Shown here in pieces: positions 1-7,909 of a DNA stretch of 64,000 nt. The notes beneath the pieces are model-generated. The model saw only the letters and a list, made by a program, of their open reading frames with translations. It made no database searches and had not been told where the DNA came from. The stretch covers positions 186,001-250,000 of the forward strand of contig NZ_BNAY01000007.1 in assembly GCF_014654365.1 (NCBI RefSeq), given 5' to 3'. Source of the DNA: Amycolatopsis oliviviridis (lineage in GTDB: Bacteria > Actinomycetota > Actinomycetes > Mycobacteriales > Pseudonocardiaceae). Numbering within the stretch: position 1 is the first letter of the stretch; every line of letters starts with the position of its first letter. Made by a program: the position numbers and the translations under genes.

Positions 1-1
1 A

Positions 2-826
2 CTGGCCGAATCCGGTGAGATCCTGCTCGACGGCAGGCCCGCCGGGAAGTCGGACCGGCTGTCCGCCGGCGGGCTGCTCGAAGTGACGCTGCCCGACCCG
101 GCGTCGGCCATCGAGGTCGTCGCGGAACCCGTCGAGGGCATGAAGATCCTGCACGACGATGACGACATCGTGGTGATTTCGAAGCCGGTCGGCGTCGCCG
201 TGCACCCGAGCCCCGGCTGGACCGGCCCGACCGTCGTCGGCGGGCTCGCCGCGGCCGGCCTGCGGATCGCGACCTCGGGCGCGGCCGAACGCCAGGGCGT
301 CGTGCACCGGCTGGACGCCGGCACCACCGGCGTGATGGTCGTGGCCAAGAGCGAGCACGCGTACACCGTGATGAAGCGGGCGTTCAAGGAACGCACCGTC
401 GACAAGGGCTACCACGCCATCGTCCAGGGGCACCCGGATCCGACACGCGGCACCATCGACGCGCCGATCGACCGGCACCCCCGGCACGACTACAAGTTCG
501 CCGTCGTCCAGGGCGGACGGCCCAGCGTCACGCACTACGAGGTCGTCGAGGCCTTCCGTGCCGCGTCGCTGGCCAAGATCAAGCTGGAGACCGGCCGCAC
601 GCACCAGATCCGCGTGCACTTCTCGGCGCTCAAGCACCCGTGCGTCGGTGACCTGACCTACGGCGCCGACCCGGTGCTCGCGCGCAAGCTCGGGCTTTCC
701 CGGCAGTGGCTGCACGCGAAGACGCTCGGGTTCGCGCATCCGTCCGACGGGCGCTGGGTCGAGTTCGAGTCGGAGTACCCGGACGACCTGGCGAACGCGC
801 TACGGATCCTGCAGGACGAGAACTAG
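2..826 (+). CDS. RluA-family rRNA pseudouridine synthase (5' end outside window)
   Basis: The gene enters from the left edge in an open frame from base 2; the true start lies upstream. The first ~25 visible residues (ending around RLSAGGLLEVTLP) look like the end of an S4 RNA-binding domain, followed by a PseudoU_synth_2 catalytic domain with the signature GVVHRLDAGTTGVMVVAKS. The Asp of HRLD is the catalytic residue of this family, and RTHQIRVHF is the conserved C-terminal motif. Such enzymes isomerise uridine to pseudouridine in 23S rRNA or tRNA. In actinobacteria this gene commonly lies next to lspA, which would be off-window. It stops just before a hairpin at 833-879. The exact target (RluD or another) cannot be decided here. 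Confidence 0.93.
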   Translation: MAESGEILLDGRPAGKSDRLSAGGLLEVTLPDPASAIEVVAEPVEGMKILHDDDDIVVISKPVGVAVHPSPGWTGPTVVGGLAAAGLRIATSGAAERQGVVHRLDAGTTGVMVVAKSEHAYTVMKRAFKERTVDKGYHAIVQGHPDPTRGTIDAPIDRHPRHDYKFAVVQGGRPSVTHYEVVEAFRAASLAKIKLETGRTHQIRVHFSALKHPCVGDLTYGADPVLARKLGLSRQWLHAKTLGFAHPSDGRWVEFESEYPDDLANALRILQDEN

Positions 827-832
827 CCGCTG

Positions 833-879
833 CGCGTTTAGTCCTCTGAATGCGGTCCGCGTTCAGAGGACTAAACGCG
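833..879. terminator. Bidirectional hairpin, copy 1 of a dispersed family
   Basis: Perfect 18-bp arms CGCGTTTAGTCCTCTGAA (833-850) and its complement (862-879), with an inner GCGG/CCGC stem. It sits between convergent genes ending at 826 and 893. The same CCTCTGAATGCGG core recurs in hairpins at 16572-16632 and 31411-31474. Confidence 0.75.
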
Positions 880-892
880 GGTTCGGGCGACC

Positions 893-1999
893 TCAGTCGT
901 CGATCGACCAGGTCAGCGTGCGTTCGTCCGGTTCCGGTCGCGGTGACCAGCGCACGGCGACCACGCGGGTGGCGTCCGGCAGCACGTAGACGGTGTGCCC
1001 GCCGAGCGTCTCGCCCGGCCGGACGCCGATCTTGTGCGGCGGCCGCGAGGTCAGCGAGACCGGCGCCTTCGCGATCGGCTTGCCGTCCGCGGTGAGCAGT
1101 TCGAGGTAGTTGTCCGGAAGCGACACGAACGGGATGTTCCCGCGGTTGGTGATCTCGGTGTGCACCACGACCGACCGCTCCCCGGTCTCCAGCGAGTAGC
1201 CCGCCGCGCTGAACAGATAGTCGGCCGGGTCCTGGACCTCGAGCAGCTGGACGGTGAGCTGCTCGCCCTCCAGTCCCTGGGTCTCCATGACGTCGCCGGT
1301 CTTGCCCTTCTTGCCCTCCGGGGCCTGCCGCGGCGAGGGCTGCTGCTCGTCGCCGCGGGCCCAGGACGAGGTCTGCGGGACACCCCAGGTGCTCATCACC
1401 GGGTCGGCGGGCGCCGGCGGGGGCGCGAACTGCTGCTGCGGCGGGGCGGGCGGACGCTGGAGCGGAGGCTGCTGAGGCGGCGCCATCGGCTGGCGCACCG
1501 GAGCCGACGGCGGACCGGGGTAGCGGCCCGACGGCGTGCCGTGCACGTTGTAAGCGCCCGACGGCGTCCCCTGGACGTTGTACGGACCGGAGGGCGTGCC
1601 TTGGACGTTGTGCGGCCCGGAATGCCCCGGCGGTCGCTGAGGCTGAGGGGGCTGCTGGGGCTGGGGAGGCTGCTGAGGTTGTTGCTGTGCCCACGACGGC
1701 GGTGAGCTCGCGATGGCCGCCCGTAACCCGTTCGGGTCGCTCTCCACGCCGACGAGCAGCGGCAACCCGCTGCCGGAGAGGGCGACCAGGCGGTACGCGA
1801 CCTCACGCGGATCCATGCCGACCTTCGCCGCGAGTTCGTGCACGGCCGCCTTGCCCAGGTCCGCGAGGGCGGCGAGCAGGCGGATGTCCACGGGATCGGT
1901 CACGGCCACGTCCGGGAACGCTACCGTCTCGCTCCGGGCACCGTGGGAGTGGCCGCCCACGCGCGGCAAAACCCGGCTTCGGTAGTACGCGGTCTCCAT
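893..1999 (-). CDS. wHTH protein with Pro/Gln repeat linker and C-terminal beta domain
   Basis: Hypothetical protein of about 368 residues in three parts. The N-terminal ~90 residues resemble an AsnC-like winged helix (DPVDIRLLAALADLGKAAVH, then a LAAKVGMDPREVAYRL recognition region). A middle ~150-residue linker is very rich in Pro, Gln and Gly and holds three copies of a ten-residue unit of the type YNVQGTPSGP. The C-terminal ~130 residues, starting near QGLEGEQLTVQLLEV, look like an Ig-type beta sandwich similar to DUF4352-type domains. No signal peptide is seen. The start at 1999 (METAYYRS) is chosen because longer reading would run into the divergent gene at 2043; an ATG at 2044 in the same frame is possible. 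Function unknown. Confidence 0.75.
   Translation of the reverse strand: METAYYRSRVLPRVGGHSHGARSETVAFPDVAVTDPVDIRLLAALADLGKAAVHELAAKVGMDPREVAYRLVALSGSGLPLLVGVESDPNGLRAAIASSPPSWAQQQPQQPPQPQQPPQPQRPPGHSGPHNVQGTPSGPYNVQGTPSGAYNVHGTPSGRYPGPPSAPVRQPMAPPQQPPLQRPPAPPQQQFAPPPAPADPVMSTWGVPQTSSWARGDEQQPSPRQAPEGKKGKTGDVMETQGLEGEQLTVQLLEVQDPADYLFSAAGYSLETGERSVVVHTEITNRGNIPFVSLPDNYLELLTADGKPIAKAPVSLTSRPPHKIGVRPGETLGGHTVYVLPDATRVVAVRWSPRPEPDERTLTWSIDD
1527..1616 (-). repeat. Three 30-bp in-frame tandem repeats
   Basis: Units 1527-1556, 1557-1586 and 1587-1616 share the pattern CCsGAsGGCGTsCCsTGsACG plus TTGT and encode the NVQGTPSG decapeptide on the minus strand. A fourth degenerate unit follows. Their multiple of three keeps the protein in frame, so copy number could vary between strains. 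Confidence 0.7.
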
Positions 2000-2042
2000 T
2001 AGGGTCGGAGGCACCGCCTCCACCGACCCCTGGGGAAGAAAC

Positions 2043-5000
2043 ATGAGCGAAGTCTCCGCCCTCGCCGACGAGTTCGTCGAAGTCCTGTTCGACGCCGAGC
2101 CGGTCATGCCCGCCTTGCAGGGCTTCCGTCCCGAATCGACCGGGCTCACCGATCTCGGCGAGGCCGCGGGAGACGCCTTTCGCACGAAGCTGGCCGAGCT
2201 CGCCGGGAGGGCCGAGGCGCTCGGCACCGAGGGCCTGAGCGCGGAGGAGAAGACCACCCGGGACGTCCTGATCGCGACGGCACGGGCGAGGATCGCGCTG
2301 CTGGACTCACGGTTCGTCGAGTTCACGATCAGTGACCTGTTCATCTCGCCCGCCGCCGAGGTGCTCACCGTGCTGCCGATGATGTCGGTCGGCACGGGCG
2401 CGCAGGCGGAGGCGCATCTCGGGCGGATCGCCGCGATCCCGCAGTACCTCCGGCAGGCCGCGCAGCGGCATCGTGACGGCGTCGCCCGCGGCCTGGTCCC
2501 GGTCGCGTACCTCGTCGACGCCGCCGTCGCGTACCTCGACCGTCACCTCGCCGAGCCGTCGGCCGACCCGCTGCTGCGCCAGCCCGCGCCGGACGAGGAC
2601 TTCGAGACCCGCCGCGCCGACCTGCTGCGCGACGTCGTCCGGCCCGCGATCGCCGAGTACCGCGAGGTCCTCGCGACCGAGATCGCGCCGCACGGCCGTC
2701 CCGAGGACAAGCCCGGCGTCTGCTGGCTGCCCGACGGCGAGCGCATCTACGCGCTGCTCGCCGAGATGCACACCACGACCGTCCGCACCCCGCGCGAGCT
2801 GCACCAGACCGGGCTCGACGTGATCGCGAACCTCGCCGCCGAGTACCGCGAGTACGGCTCCCGCGTCTTCGGCACCACCGACCTCGCCGACATCTTCACC
2901 AAACTCCGCACCGACCCGGCCCTGCGCTGGTCCAGTGCCGACGAGCTGCTGGACTCCGCCCGCGCGGCCATCACCAGGGCCGAGACCGAGGCACCGAACT
3001 GGTTCGGCCGGATCCCGCCGCAGCCGTGGACGGTCGAGCCGGTCCCCGCCGAATCCGCGCCCGGCGCGCCCGCCGCGTACTACATGTGGCCCGCGGTCGA
3101 CGGCTCCCGGCCGGGGATCTACTTCGCCAACACGCACAAGGCCGAGGAGCGGTTCCGGCACGCGGCGGAGGCGACGGCGTTCCACGAGGCCATCCCGGGC
3201 CACCACTTCCAGCTGAGCCTCGCGCAGAGCCTCACCGAGTTGCCGCTGCTGCGCCGCATCGGTGACTTCACCGCGTACGCGGAGGGCTGGGGTCTCTACA
3301 CGGAGCGTCTCGCCGACGAGATGGGGCTGTACTCCGACGACGTCGCCAAACTCGGCATGCTGACCATGGATTCGATGCGCGCCGGACGCCTGGTCGTGGA
3401 CACCGGGCTGCACGCGCTGGGCTGGAGCCGCCGTCAGGCCATCGACTTCCTCACCGAGAACACGCCGATGGCGCTGGTCGAGATCGAGTCCGAAGTGGAC
3501 CGTTACATCGCCTTCCCCGGCCAGGCGCTGTCGTACATGGTGGGACGGCTGGAGATCCAGCGCATCCGCGCCGAAGCCGAGCTGACCCTGGGCAGCCGGT
3601 TCGACATCAAGGCCTTCCACGACGTCGTCCTCGGCGGCGGGGCGCTCCCGCTTTCGGTGCTGAACGGCGTGGTCCGCGACTGGGTCGCCGGCCACGGCGA
3701 CACCCCGAACGGCCTCGCCGAAGAGCTGATGGAGCTCAAGTTCGAAGAGCTCCCGCTGTGGCGTTCGCTGCTCGGGCTCCCCGGTGACGAGGGCTCCATG
3801 CCGGATCCGAGCGCGGAGGCCGCGGCCGCGCAGCGCGCGTCGGCGGTCGCCATCGCCGAACGCGCCGAAGCGTTGAGCACCGAAGGGCTTTCCCCGGCCG
3901 AGGCGGTCACCCGTGAAGTCGTGATCCAGCAGGCGAAGGCGATGGTCGACGTGATCGACTCCCGCGCCGCCGAGTTCTCGGTGAGCGACGGGCTGGCCTC
4001 GCCCGCGTTGTTCTTGCTCAACGAACTCGCGGTGCTGTCGCTGAACGACGAGGAGAAGGTCCGGGGGTACCTGAAGCGGCTGAACGGATTGGGCGCCTAC
4101 CTGGACGCCCTGATCGTGCGCCAGCGCGCGGCGGCGGCCGACGGGCTGATCCCGCCCGGCTTCCTTGTCGAAGGCGGGATCGCTTACGTGGAGCGCTATC
4201 TCGGTGACGAGGCGGGTGACCCGCTGGCGCTCACCGCGTCCGTTTCCGTGGAGGGATACGAGGCGGAACGGGACCGGCTGCTGGCCGAGGTCGTCCGTCC
4301 CGCGTACACCCGGTACCGCGATTTCCTCGCCACCGAGCTGCGTCCCGTGGCGAAGTCCGAAAAGGAGCCGGGACTGTGCGCGCTTCCCGGCGGGCAGGAG
4401 AAGTACGCCGCGCTGATCCGGGCGCACACCTCCACCGAGCGCACCGCGCGGGATCTGCACGACACCGGGCTCGGCATGATCGCGAAACTGGCCGACCAGT
4501 ACCGCGAACTGGGCGAGAAGATCTTCGGTACCAAGGATCTCGGCGAGATCTTCGAGCGGCTCCGCACCGACCCGGCCCTGCGCTGGCGAGACGGCGACGA
4601 ACTGCTCGACGCCGCGCGTGATGCCATCACCCGCGCCGAAGCCGTTGCCCCGCAGTGGTTCTCGACCATTCCCGAGGAGCGGTGCCAGGTCGAGCCGGTC
4701 CCGCCCGCGGAGGCCCCCGGTGGCACGCTCGCGTACTACATCGAGGCGTCGCTCGACGGGACGCGGCCGGGCACCTACTACGCGAACACCCACGAGGCCG
4801 AGCAGCGTCCCAAGCACACGAGCGAGGCGATCGCCTTCCACGAAGCCGTTCCGGGGCACCACTTCCAGATCTGCATCGCGCACAAGCTCGAAGGCCTGCC
4901 GATGCTGCGCGGGCACGCCGACGTCAACGCCTACGTCGAAGGCTGGGGGCTCTACTCGGAGCGCCTCGCCGACGAGATGGGCCTGTACTCCAGCGAACTG

Positions 5001-5354
5001 ACCAGGTTCGGCATGCTCACCCAGGACTCGATGCGGGCCGGGCGGCTGGTCGTCGACACCGGGATGCACGCGCTCGGCTGGAGCCGTCAGCAGGCCGTCG
5101 ACTATCTCGCCGAGAACACGCCGATGGCCAGGGTGGAGATCGAGGCCGAGATCGACCGCTACGCCGCGGTTCCCGGGCAGGCGCTGTCGTACATGGTGGG
5201 ACGGCTGGAGATCGAGCGGATCCGCGCCGAGGCCGAGGCCGCCCTCGGCGACCGCTTCGACATCAAGGGCTTCCACGAGGTCGTGCTGAGTAACGGGATC
5301 CTGCCGCTGCGGGTGCTGGACGACGTGGTGAAGGCATGGGTGGCCGCTCACTGA
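2043..5354 (+). CDS. Tandem-duplicated DUF885 metallopeptidase-like protein
   Basis: A 1103-residue cytoplasmic-looking protein made of two homologous ~550-residue DUF885 units, about twice the usual family length. Each unit has a zinc-peptidase-like motif, HEAIPGHH at residues 381-388 and HEAVPGHH at 933-940, exactly 552 residues apart. Each is followed by EGWGLYxERLADEMGLY, which supplies a possible third ligand, then a DSMRAGRLVVDTGxHALGWSR block. Both copies keep all these residues, so both sites are probably functional. DUF885 proteins are related to thermolysin-like gluzincins, and their substrates are mostly unknown. No signal peptide or membrane segment is seen. The ATG follows GGGGAAGAAAC. 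A strong hairpin follows the stop. Confidence 0.9.
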   Translation: MSEVSALADEFVEVLFDAEPVMPALQGFRPESTGLTDLGEAAGDAFRTKLAELAGRAEALGTEGLSAEEKTTRDVLIATARARIALLDSRFVEFTISDLFISPAAEVLTVLPMMSVGTGAQAEAHLGRIAAIPQYLRQAAQRHRDGVARGLVPVAYLVDAAVAYLDRHLAEPSADPLLRQPAPDEDFETRRADLLRDVVRPAIAEYREVLATEIAPHGRPEDKPGVCWLPDGERIYALLAEMHTTTVRTPRELHQTGLDVIANLAAEYREYGSRVFGTTDLADIFTKLRTDPALRWSSADELLDSARAAITRAETEAPNWFGRIPPQPWTVEPVPAESAPGAPAAYYMWPAVDGSRPGIYFANTHKAEERFRHAAEATAFHEAIPGHHFQLSLAQSLTELPLLRRIGDFTAYAEGWGLYTERLADEMGLYSDDVAKLGMLTMDSMRAGRLVVDTGLHALGWSRRQAIDFLTENTPMALVEIESEVDRYIAFPGQALSYMVGRLEIQRIRAEAELTLGSRFDIKAFHDVVLGGGALPLSVLNGVVRDWVAGHGDTPNGLAEELMELKFEELPLWRSLLGLPGDEGSMPDPSAEAAAAQRASAVAIAERAEALSTEGLSPAEAVTREVVIQQAKAMVDVIDSRAAEFSVSDGLASPALFLLNELAVLSLNDEEKVRGYLKRLNGLGAYLDALIVRQRAAAADGLIPPGFLVEGGIAYVERYLGDEAGDPLALTASVSVEGYEAERDRLLAEVVRPAYTRYRDFLATELRPVAKSEKEPGLCALPGGQEKYAALIRAHTSTERTARDLHDTGLGMIAKLADQYRELGEKIFGTKDLGEIFERLRTDPALRWRDGDELLDAARDAITRAEAVAPQWFSTIPEERCQVEPVPPAEAPGGTLAYYIEASLDGTRPGTYYANTHEAEQRPKHTSEAIAFHEAVPGHHFQICIAHKLEGLPMLRGHADVNAYVEGWGLYSERLADEMGLYSSELTRFGMLTQDSMRAGRLVVDTGMHALGWSRQQAVDYLAENTPMARVEIEAEIDRYAAVPGQALSYMVGRLEIERIRAEAEAALGDRFDIKGFHEVVLSNGILPLRVLDDVVKAWVAAH

Positions 5355-5372
5355 CGTGAAGAGCGACGTGAG

Positions 5373-5402
5373 GACGGCGGGTGCCCTCGGGTACCCGCCG
5401 TC
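5373..5402 (+). terminator. Hairpin terminator after the DUF885 gene
   Basis: GACGGCGGGT (5373-5382) pairs with ACCCGCCGTC (5393-5402) across a 10-nt loop, and TTGCCTT follows. It lies 19 bp downstream of the stop codon. Confidence 0.7.
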
Positions 5403-5431
5403 TTGCCTTCGCGGGGGTCTCACGCGACACT

Positions 5432-5444
5432 GTTGCTAAGCAAC
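5432..5444. promoter_or_regulatory. Palindromic operator candidate GTTGCTAAGCAAC
   Basis: Perfect 6-bp arms around a central A, 28 bp before the F420 oxidoreductase start, followed by CGCTCAGTAAC, which extends a second weaker dyad. This resembles TetR-family operators upstream of lipid or steroid catabolism genes. The cognate regulator is not evident in the window. Confidence 0.4.
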
Positions 5445-5472
5445 CGCTCAGTAACTTCGCTAGGAGACGACG

Positions 5473-6513
5473 ATGAGGATCGGGACCGCGATCAACTACG
5501 CCGGCGGGTTCGCCGAGAGCGTGGCGGACATCGTCGAGCTGGAGAAGGCCGGGCTGGACATCGTCTTCGTCCCCGAGGCCTACTCGTTCGACGCGGTCAG
5601 CCAGCTCGGCTACGTCGCGGCGAAGACCGAGCGCGTCCAGATCGCCTCCGGCATCTTCCAGATCTACACGCGGACGCCGACGCTGACCGCGATGACCGCC
5701 GCCGGGCTCGACTTCGTCTCCGACGGCCGGTTCACCCTCGGCATCGGCGCGTCCGGTCCGCAGGTCATCGAGGGTTTCCACGGCGTGAAGTACGACGCGC
5801 CGCTCGGCCGCACGCGCGAGATCATCGACATCTGCCGTCAGGTGTGGCGGCGGGAGAAGGTCGTGCACTCCGGCACGCATTACACGATCCCGCTGCCGCC
5901 GGAGCAGGGCACAGGCCTCGGCAAGCCGCTGAAGCTGATCAACCACCCGGTGCGCACGCGGGTCCCGATCCTGCTGGCCTCGATCGGCCCGAAGAACGTC
6001 GCGCTCACCGCCGAACTCGCCGAGGGCTGGGAGCCGATCTTCTTCCACCCCGAGAAGGCCTCCGAGGTCTGGGGCGCGTCGCTGGCCGAGGGCAAGGCGA
6101 AGCGCGACCCGGAGCTGGGCGAACTGGACACCTTCGTCGGCACCGCCCTGGCCATCGGCGACGACGTCGACGGGATGCTGGATCACCTGCGCGGCATGCT
6201 GGCGCTGTACATCGGCGGGATGGGCGCCCGGGGCAAGAACTTCTACAACAGTCTCGCCCAGCGGTACGGCTACGAGGCCGAAGCCAAGCTCATCCAGGAC
6301 CTCTACCTGGACGGCAAGAAGGACGAGGCCGCCGCGGCGGTGCCGAAGGAGCTGATCAGGGCGATCTCGCTGATCGGTCCCGAGGGGTACGTCAAGGAGC
6401 GGCTGGCCGCCTTCCGCGAGGCGGGCGCGACCACGCTGGTGGTCAACCCGATGCTGCCCGGCCGCGAAGCCCGCGTCGCGCAGGTTTCGAAGTTGCGCGA
6501 ACTCGTTGGTTAG
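5473..6513 (+). CDS. LLM-class F420-dependent oxidoreductase
   Basis: A 346-residue luciferase-like monooxygenase-fold (TIM barrel) protein. MRIGTAINYAGGF at the N-terminus, the SGIFQIYTRTP segment and the SDGRFTLGIGASGPQVIEGF block are typical of the actinobacterial F420-dependent branch, which uses reduced deazaflavin F420 rather than FMN for hydride transfer to an unidentified substrate. Length matches the family. The ATG has a TAGGAGACGACG ribosome binding region. It is preceded by a hairpin terminator and a palindromic operator candidate, so it is probably transcribed alone under its own control. The substrate cannot be inferred from context. Confidence 0.9.
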   Translation: MRIGTAINYAGGFAESVADIVELEKAGLDIVFVPEAYSFDAVSQLGYVAAKTERVQIASGIFQIYTRTPTLTAMTAAGLDFVSDGRFTLGIGASGPQVIEGFHGVKYDAPLGRTREIIDICRQVWRREKVVHSGTHYTIPLPPEQGTGLGKPLKLINHPVRTRVPILLASIGPKNVALTAELAEGWEPIFFHPEKASEVWGASLAEGKAKRDPELGELDTFVGTALAIGDDVDGMLDHLRGMLALYIGGMGARGKNFYNSLAQRYGYEAEAKLIQDLYLDGKKDEAAAAVPKELIRAISLIGPEGYVKERLAAFREAGATTLVVNPMLPGREARVAQVSKLRELVG

Positions 6514-6541
6514 CCACGCGAAGGAGTCGAACCTCTCACCT

Positions 6542-6564
6542 GTATCGATACGGTATACTTGACC
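6542..6564. promoter_or_regulatory. Double palindrome and possible -35 element
   Basis: GTATCGATAC (6542-6551) and GTATAC (6553-6558) are adjacent perfect palindromes in an AT-rich island of otherwise GC-rich DNA, directly followed by TTGACC (6559-6564). The site is about 150 bp upstream of the Ppx/GppA gene. I read it as an operator plus promoter, but the -10 element is not clear. Confidence 0.35.
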
Positions 6565-6715
6565 TGCGCCGGTGTAACCCCTTCGTGGTCAAAAAACGGC
6601 CTCCCGGTGGAAAGGGAACGTAAACCACGCCTGAACGGCCGGAAAATCCGCCATTATCAGGAGTGGAAGCGAGACCTCGGGGGAATACGTTCGCGACGAA
6701 GGTGAGGTGCCTCGC

Positions 6716-7672
6716 GTGCGCAAGCAGATCGGCGAGCCGTCCGCCGCGGTCCTGGACGTCGGGTCGTTCAGCGCGCGGCTGGTGGTTCTGGCCAAGGGTG
6801 GTTCGCCGCTCGATCCCGTGCTGAGCCACCAGACGCGACTGCGGCTCGACCGGGAACTCGACGATGACGGAAACCTGACCAGGCGCGGCATCGACGCGGT
6901 CTCTTCCGCCGTCGAGGCGGGCATGACCATGGCCGCCAAGCACGGCGTCGAGGACGTGTACCCGCTCGCCACCTCCTCGATCCGCGACGCGGCCAACGTG
7001 AAGCAGGTCGTCTGCGACGTCGCGAAGGCCACCGGGGTCAAACTGCGGTTCCTCACCGGCCGCCGCGAGGCCGAACTGGCCTACGTCGGCGCGCGCCGGT
7101 GGTACGGCGCTTCGGCCGGTGGGCTGCTGGTGCTCGACATCGGCGGCGGGACCGTCGAGCTCGCCGCGGGGAACGCCGAAGAAGCGGAGTTCGCGCATTC
7201 GCTGCCGCTCGGGGCCCGCTCGCTGACGCGGGACTGGTTCGCCACCGAATGCCCGTCGCCCAAGGTCGTCCGGGCGATGCGGGAGCACGTGCTCGACGAG
7301 GTCCGCGACGCGATGCAGGACGTCCTGCCGCAGATCCGCGACCACCGCGCCGTCGGCTGCTCCAAGGTGCTGCGGCAACTCGCCCGCCTCGCCGGGGACA
7401 GGCCGTCCCGCTCCCGGGAACTGCACCTCGACGACCTCCGCGCGTGGATCCCGCGGCTGGCGAAACTGCCGGCGAAACGCCGCGCCGAACTGCCGGGCAT
7501 CTCGCGGCAGCGTTCGCACCAGGCGCTCGCGGGCGCGATCGTCGCCGAGGCGCTGCTGACGCTCTCCGGCGGCCAGGTCGCCATCTGCCCGTGGTCCACC
7601 AGGGACGGACTGCTGCTCGGCATGCTCGACGGGCTCGTCACGCTGGACGGCAAACCGGCGAAAGCCGCCTGA
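6716..7672 (+). CDS. Ppx/GppA phosphatase family protein
   Basis: About 318 residues with the ASKHA ATPase fold of exopolyphosphatase and pppGpp phosphohydrolase. Key motifs are AAVLDVGSFSARLVV (phosphate 1), YPLATSSIRDAAN, LTGRREAELAYVGARRWYG and LVLDIGGGTVELAAG (phosphate 2). These enzymes release phosphate from polyphosphate or pppGpp and feed into stringent and phosphate-stress control. It is the short actinobacterial form, without an HD domain. I chose the GTG at 6716 (MRKQIGEP) because GAAGGTGAG lies 9 nt upstream. A GTG at 6707 in frame would overlap that ribosome binding site. A palindromic promoter region precedes it. Confidence 0.9.
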   Translation: MRKQIGEPSAAVLDVGSFSARLVVLAKGGSPLDPVLSHQTRLRLDRELDDDGNLTRRGIDAVSSAVEAGMTMAAKHGVEDVYPLATSSIRDAANVKQVVCDVAKATGVKLRFLTGRREAELAYVGARRWYGASAGGLLVLDIGGGTVELAAGNAEEAEFAHSLPLGARSLTRDWFATECPSPKVVRAMREHVLDEVRDAMQDVLPQIRDHRAVGCSKVLRQLARLAGDRPSRSRELHLDDLRAWIPRLAKLPAKRRAELPGISRQRSHQALAGAIVAEALLTLSGGQVAICPWSTRDGLLLGMLDGLVTLDGKPAKAA

Positions 7673-7724
7673 CTAATCCACCTGAAACCTGGCGTATCCG
7701 GCCGTGAACGGGTACCCCGGACAT

Positions 7725-7904
7725 ATGAGGGAAACGAAGAAGAGCTTCGGGCAGGACGACGAAGAAGACCTCGACGACCTCCGCGGGATCCAGCCGAAGA
7801 CCGACGTGCCGAGCGCACCCAACCGTGATCTCGGGCCGCACGGCACCGACGAGGTCGACGGCGTCCCGGGCAGCGGGGAAGTGCCCATCGAACCGCCGGA
7901 CTGA
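7725..7904 (+). CDS. Small acidic hypothetical protein
   Basis: A 59-residue protein that is very acidic in its first half (GQDDEEDLDDL) and rich in Pro and Gly afterwards; it looks intrinsically disordered. No motif or family is recognised. The ATG at 7725 follows CGGACAT; a GTG at 7704 in the same frame would add seven residues. It lies downstream of the Ppx gene and ends 5 bp before the convergent GH65 stop. The acidic pattern is consistent with a real gene, but evidence is modest. Confidence 0.55.
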   Translation: MRETKKSFGQDDEEDLDDLRGIQPKTDVPSAPNRDLGPHGTDEVDGVPGSGEVPIEPPD

Positions 7905-7909
7905 CCTGG

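Noticed and set aside
1527..1616. Possible CRISPR-like array of 30-bp repeats
   Set aside because: The units are directly adjacent without spacers, are imperfect and lie in frame inside a coding gene.
2307..5423. Very long open frame on the minus strand opposite the DUF885 gene
   Set aside because: It is the mirror of a strongly coding GC-rich gene. Its protein is Arg/Gly/Asp-rich without any fold motif, while the plus strand encodes clear HExxxGHH metallopeptidase units.
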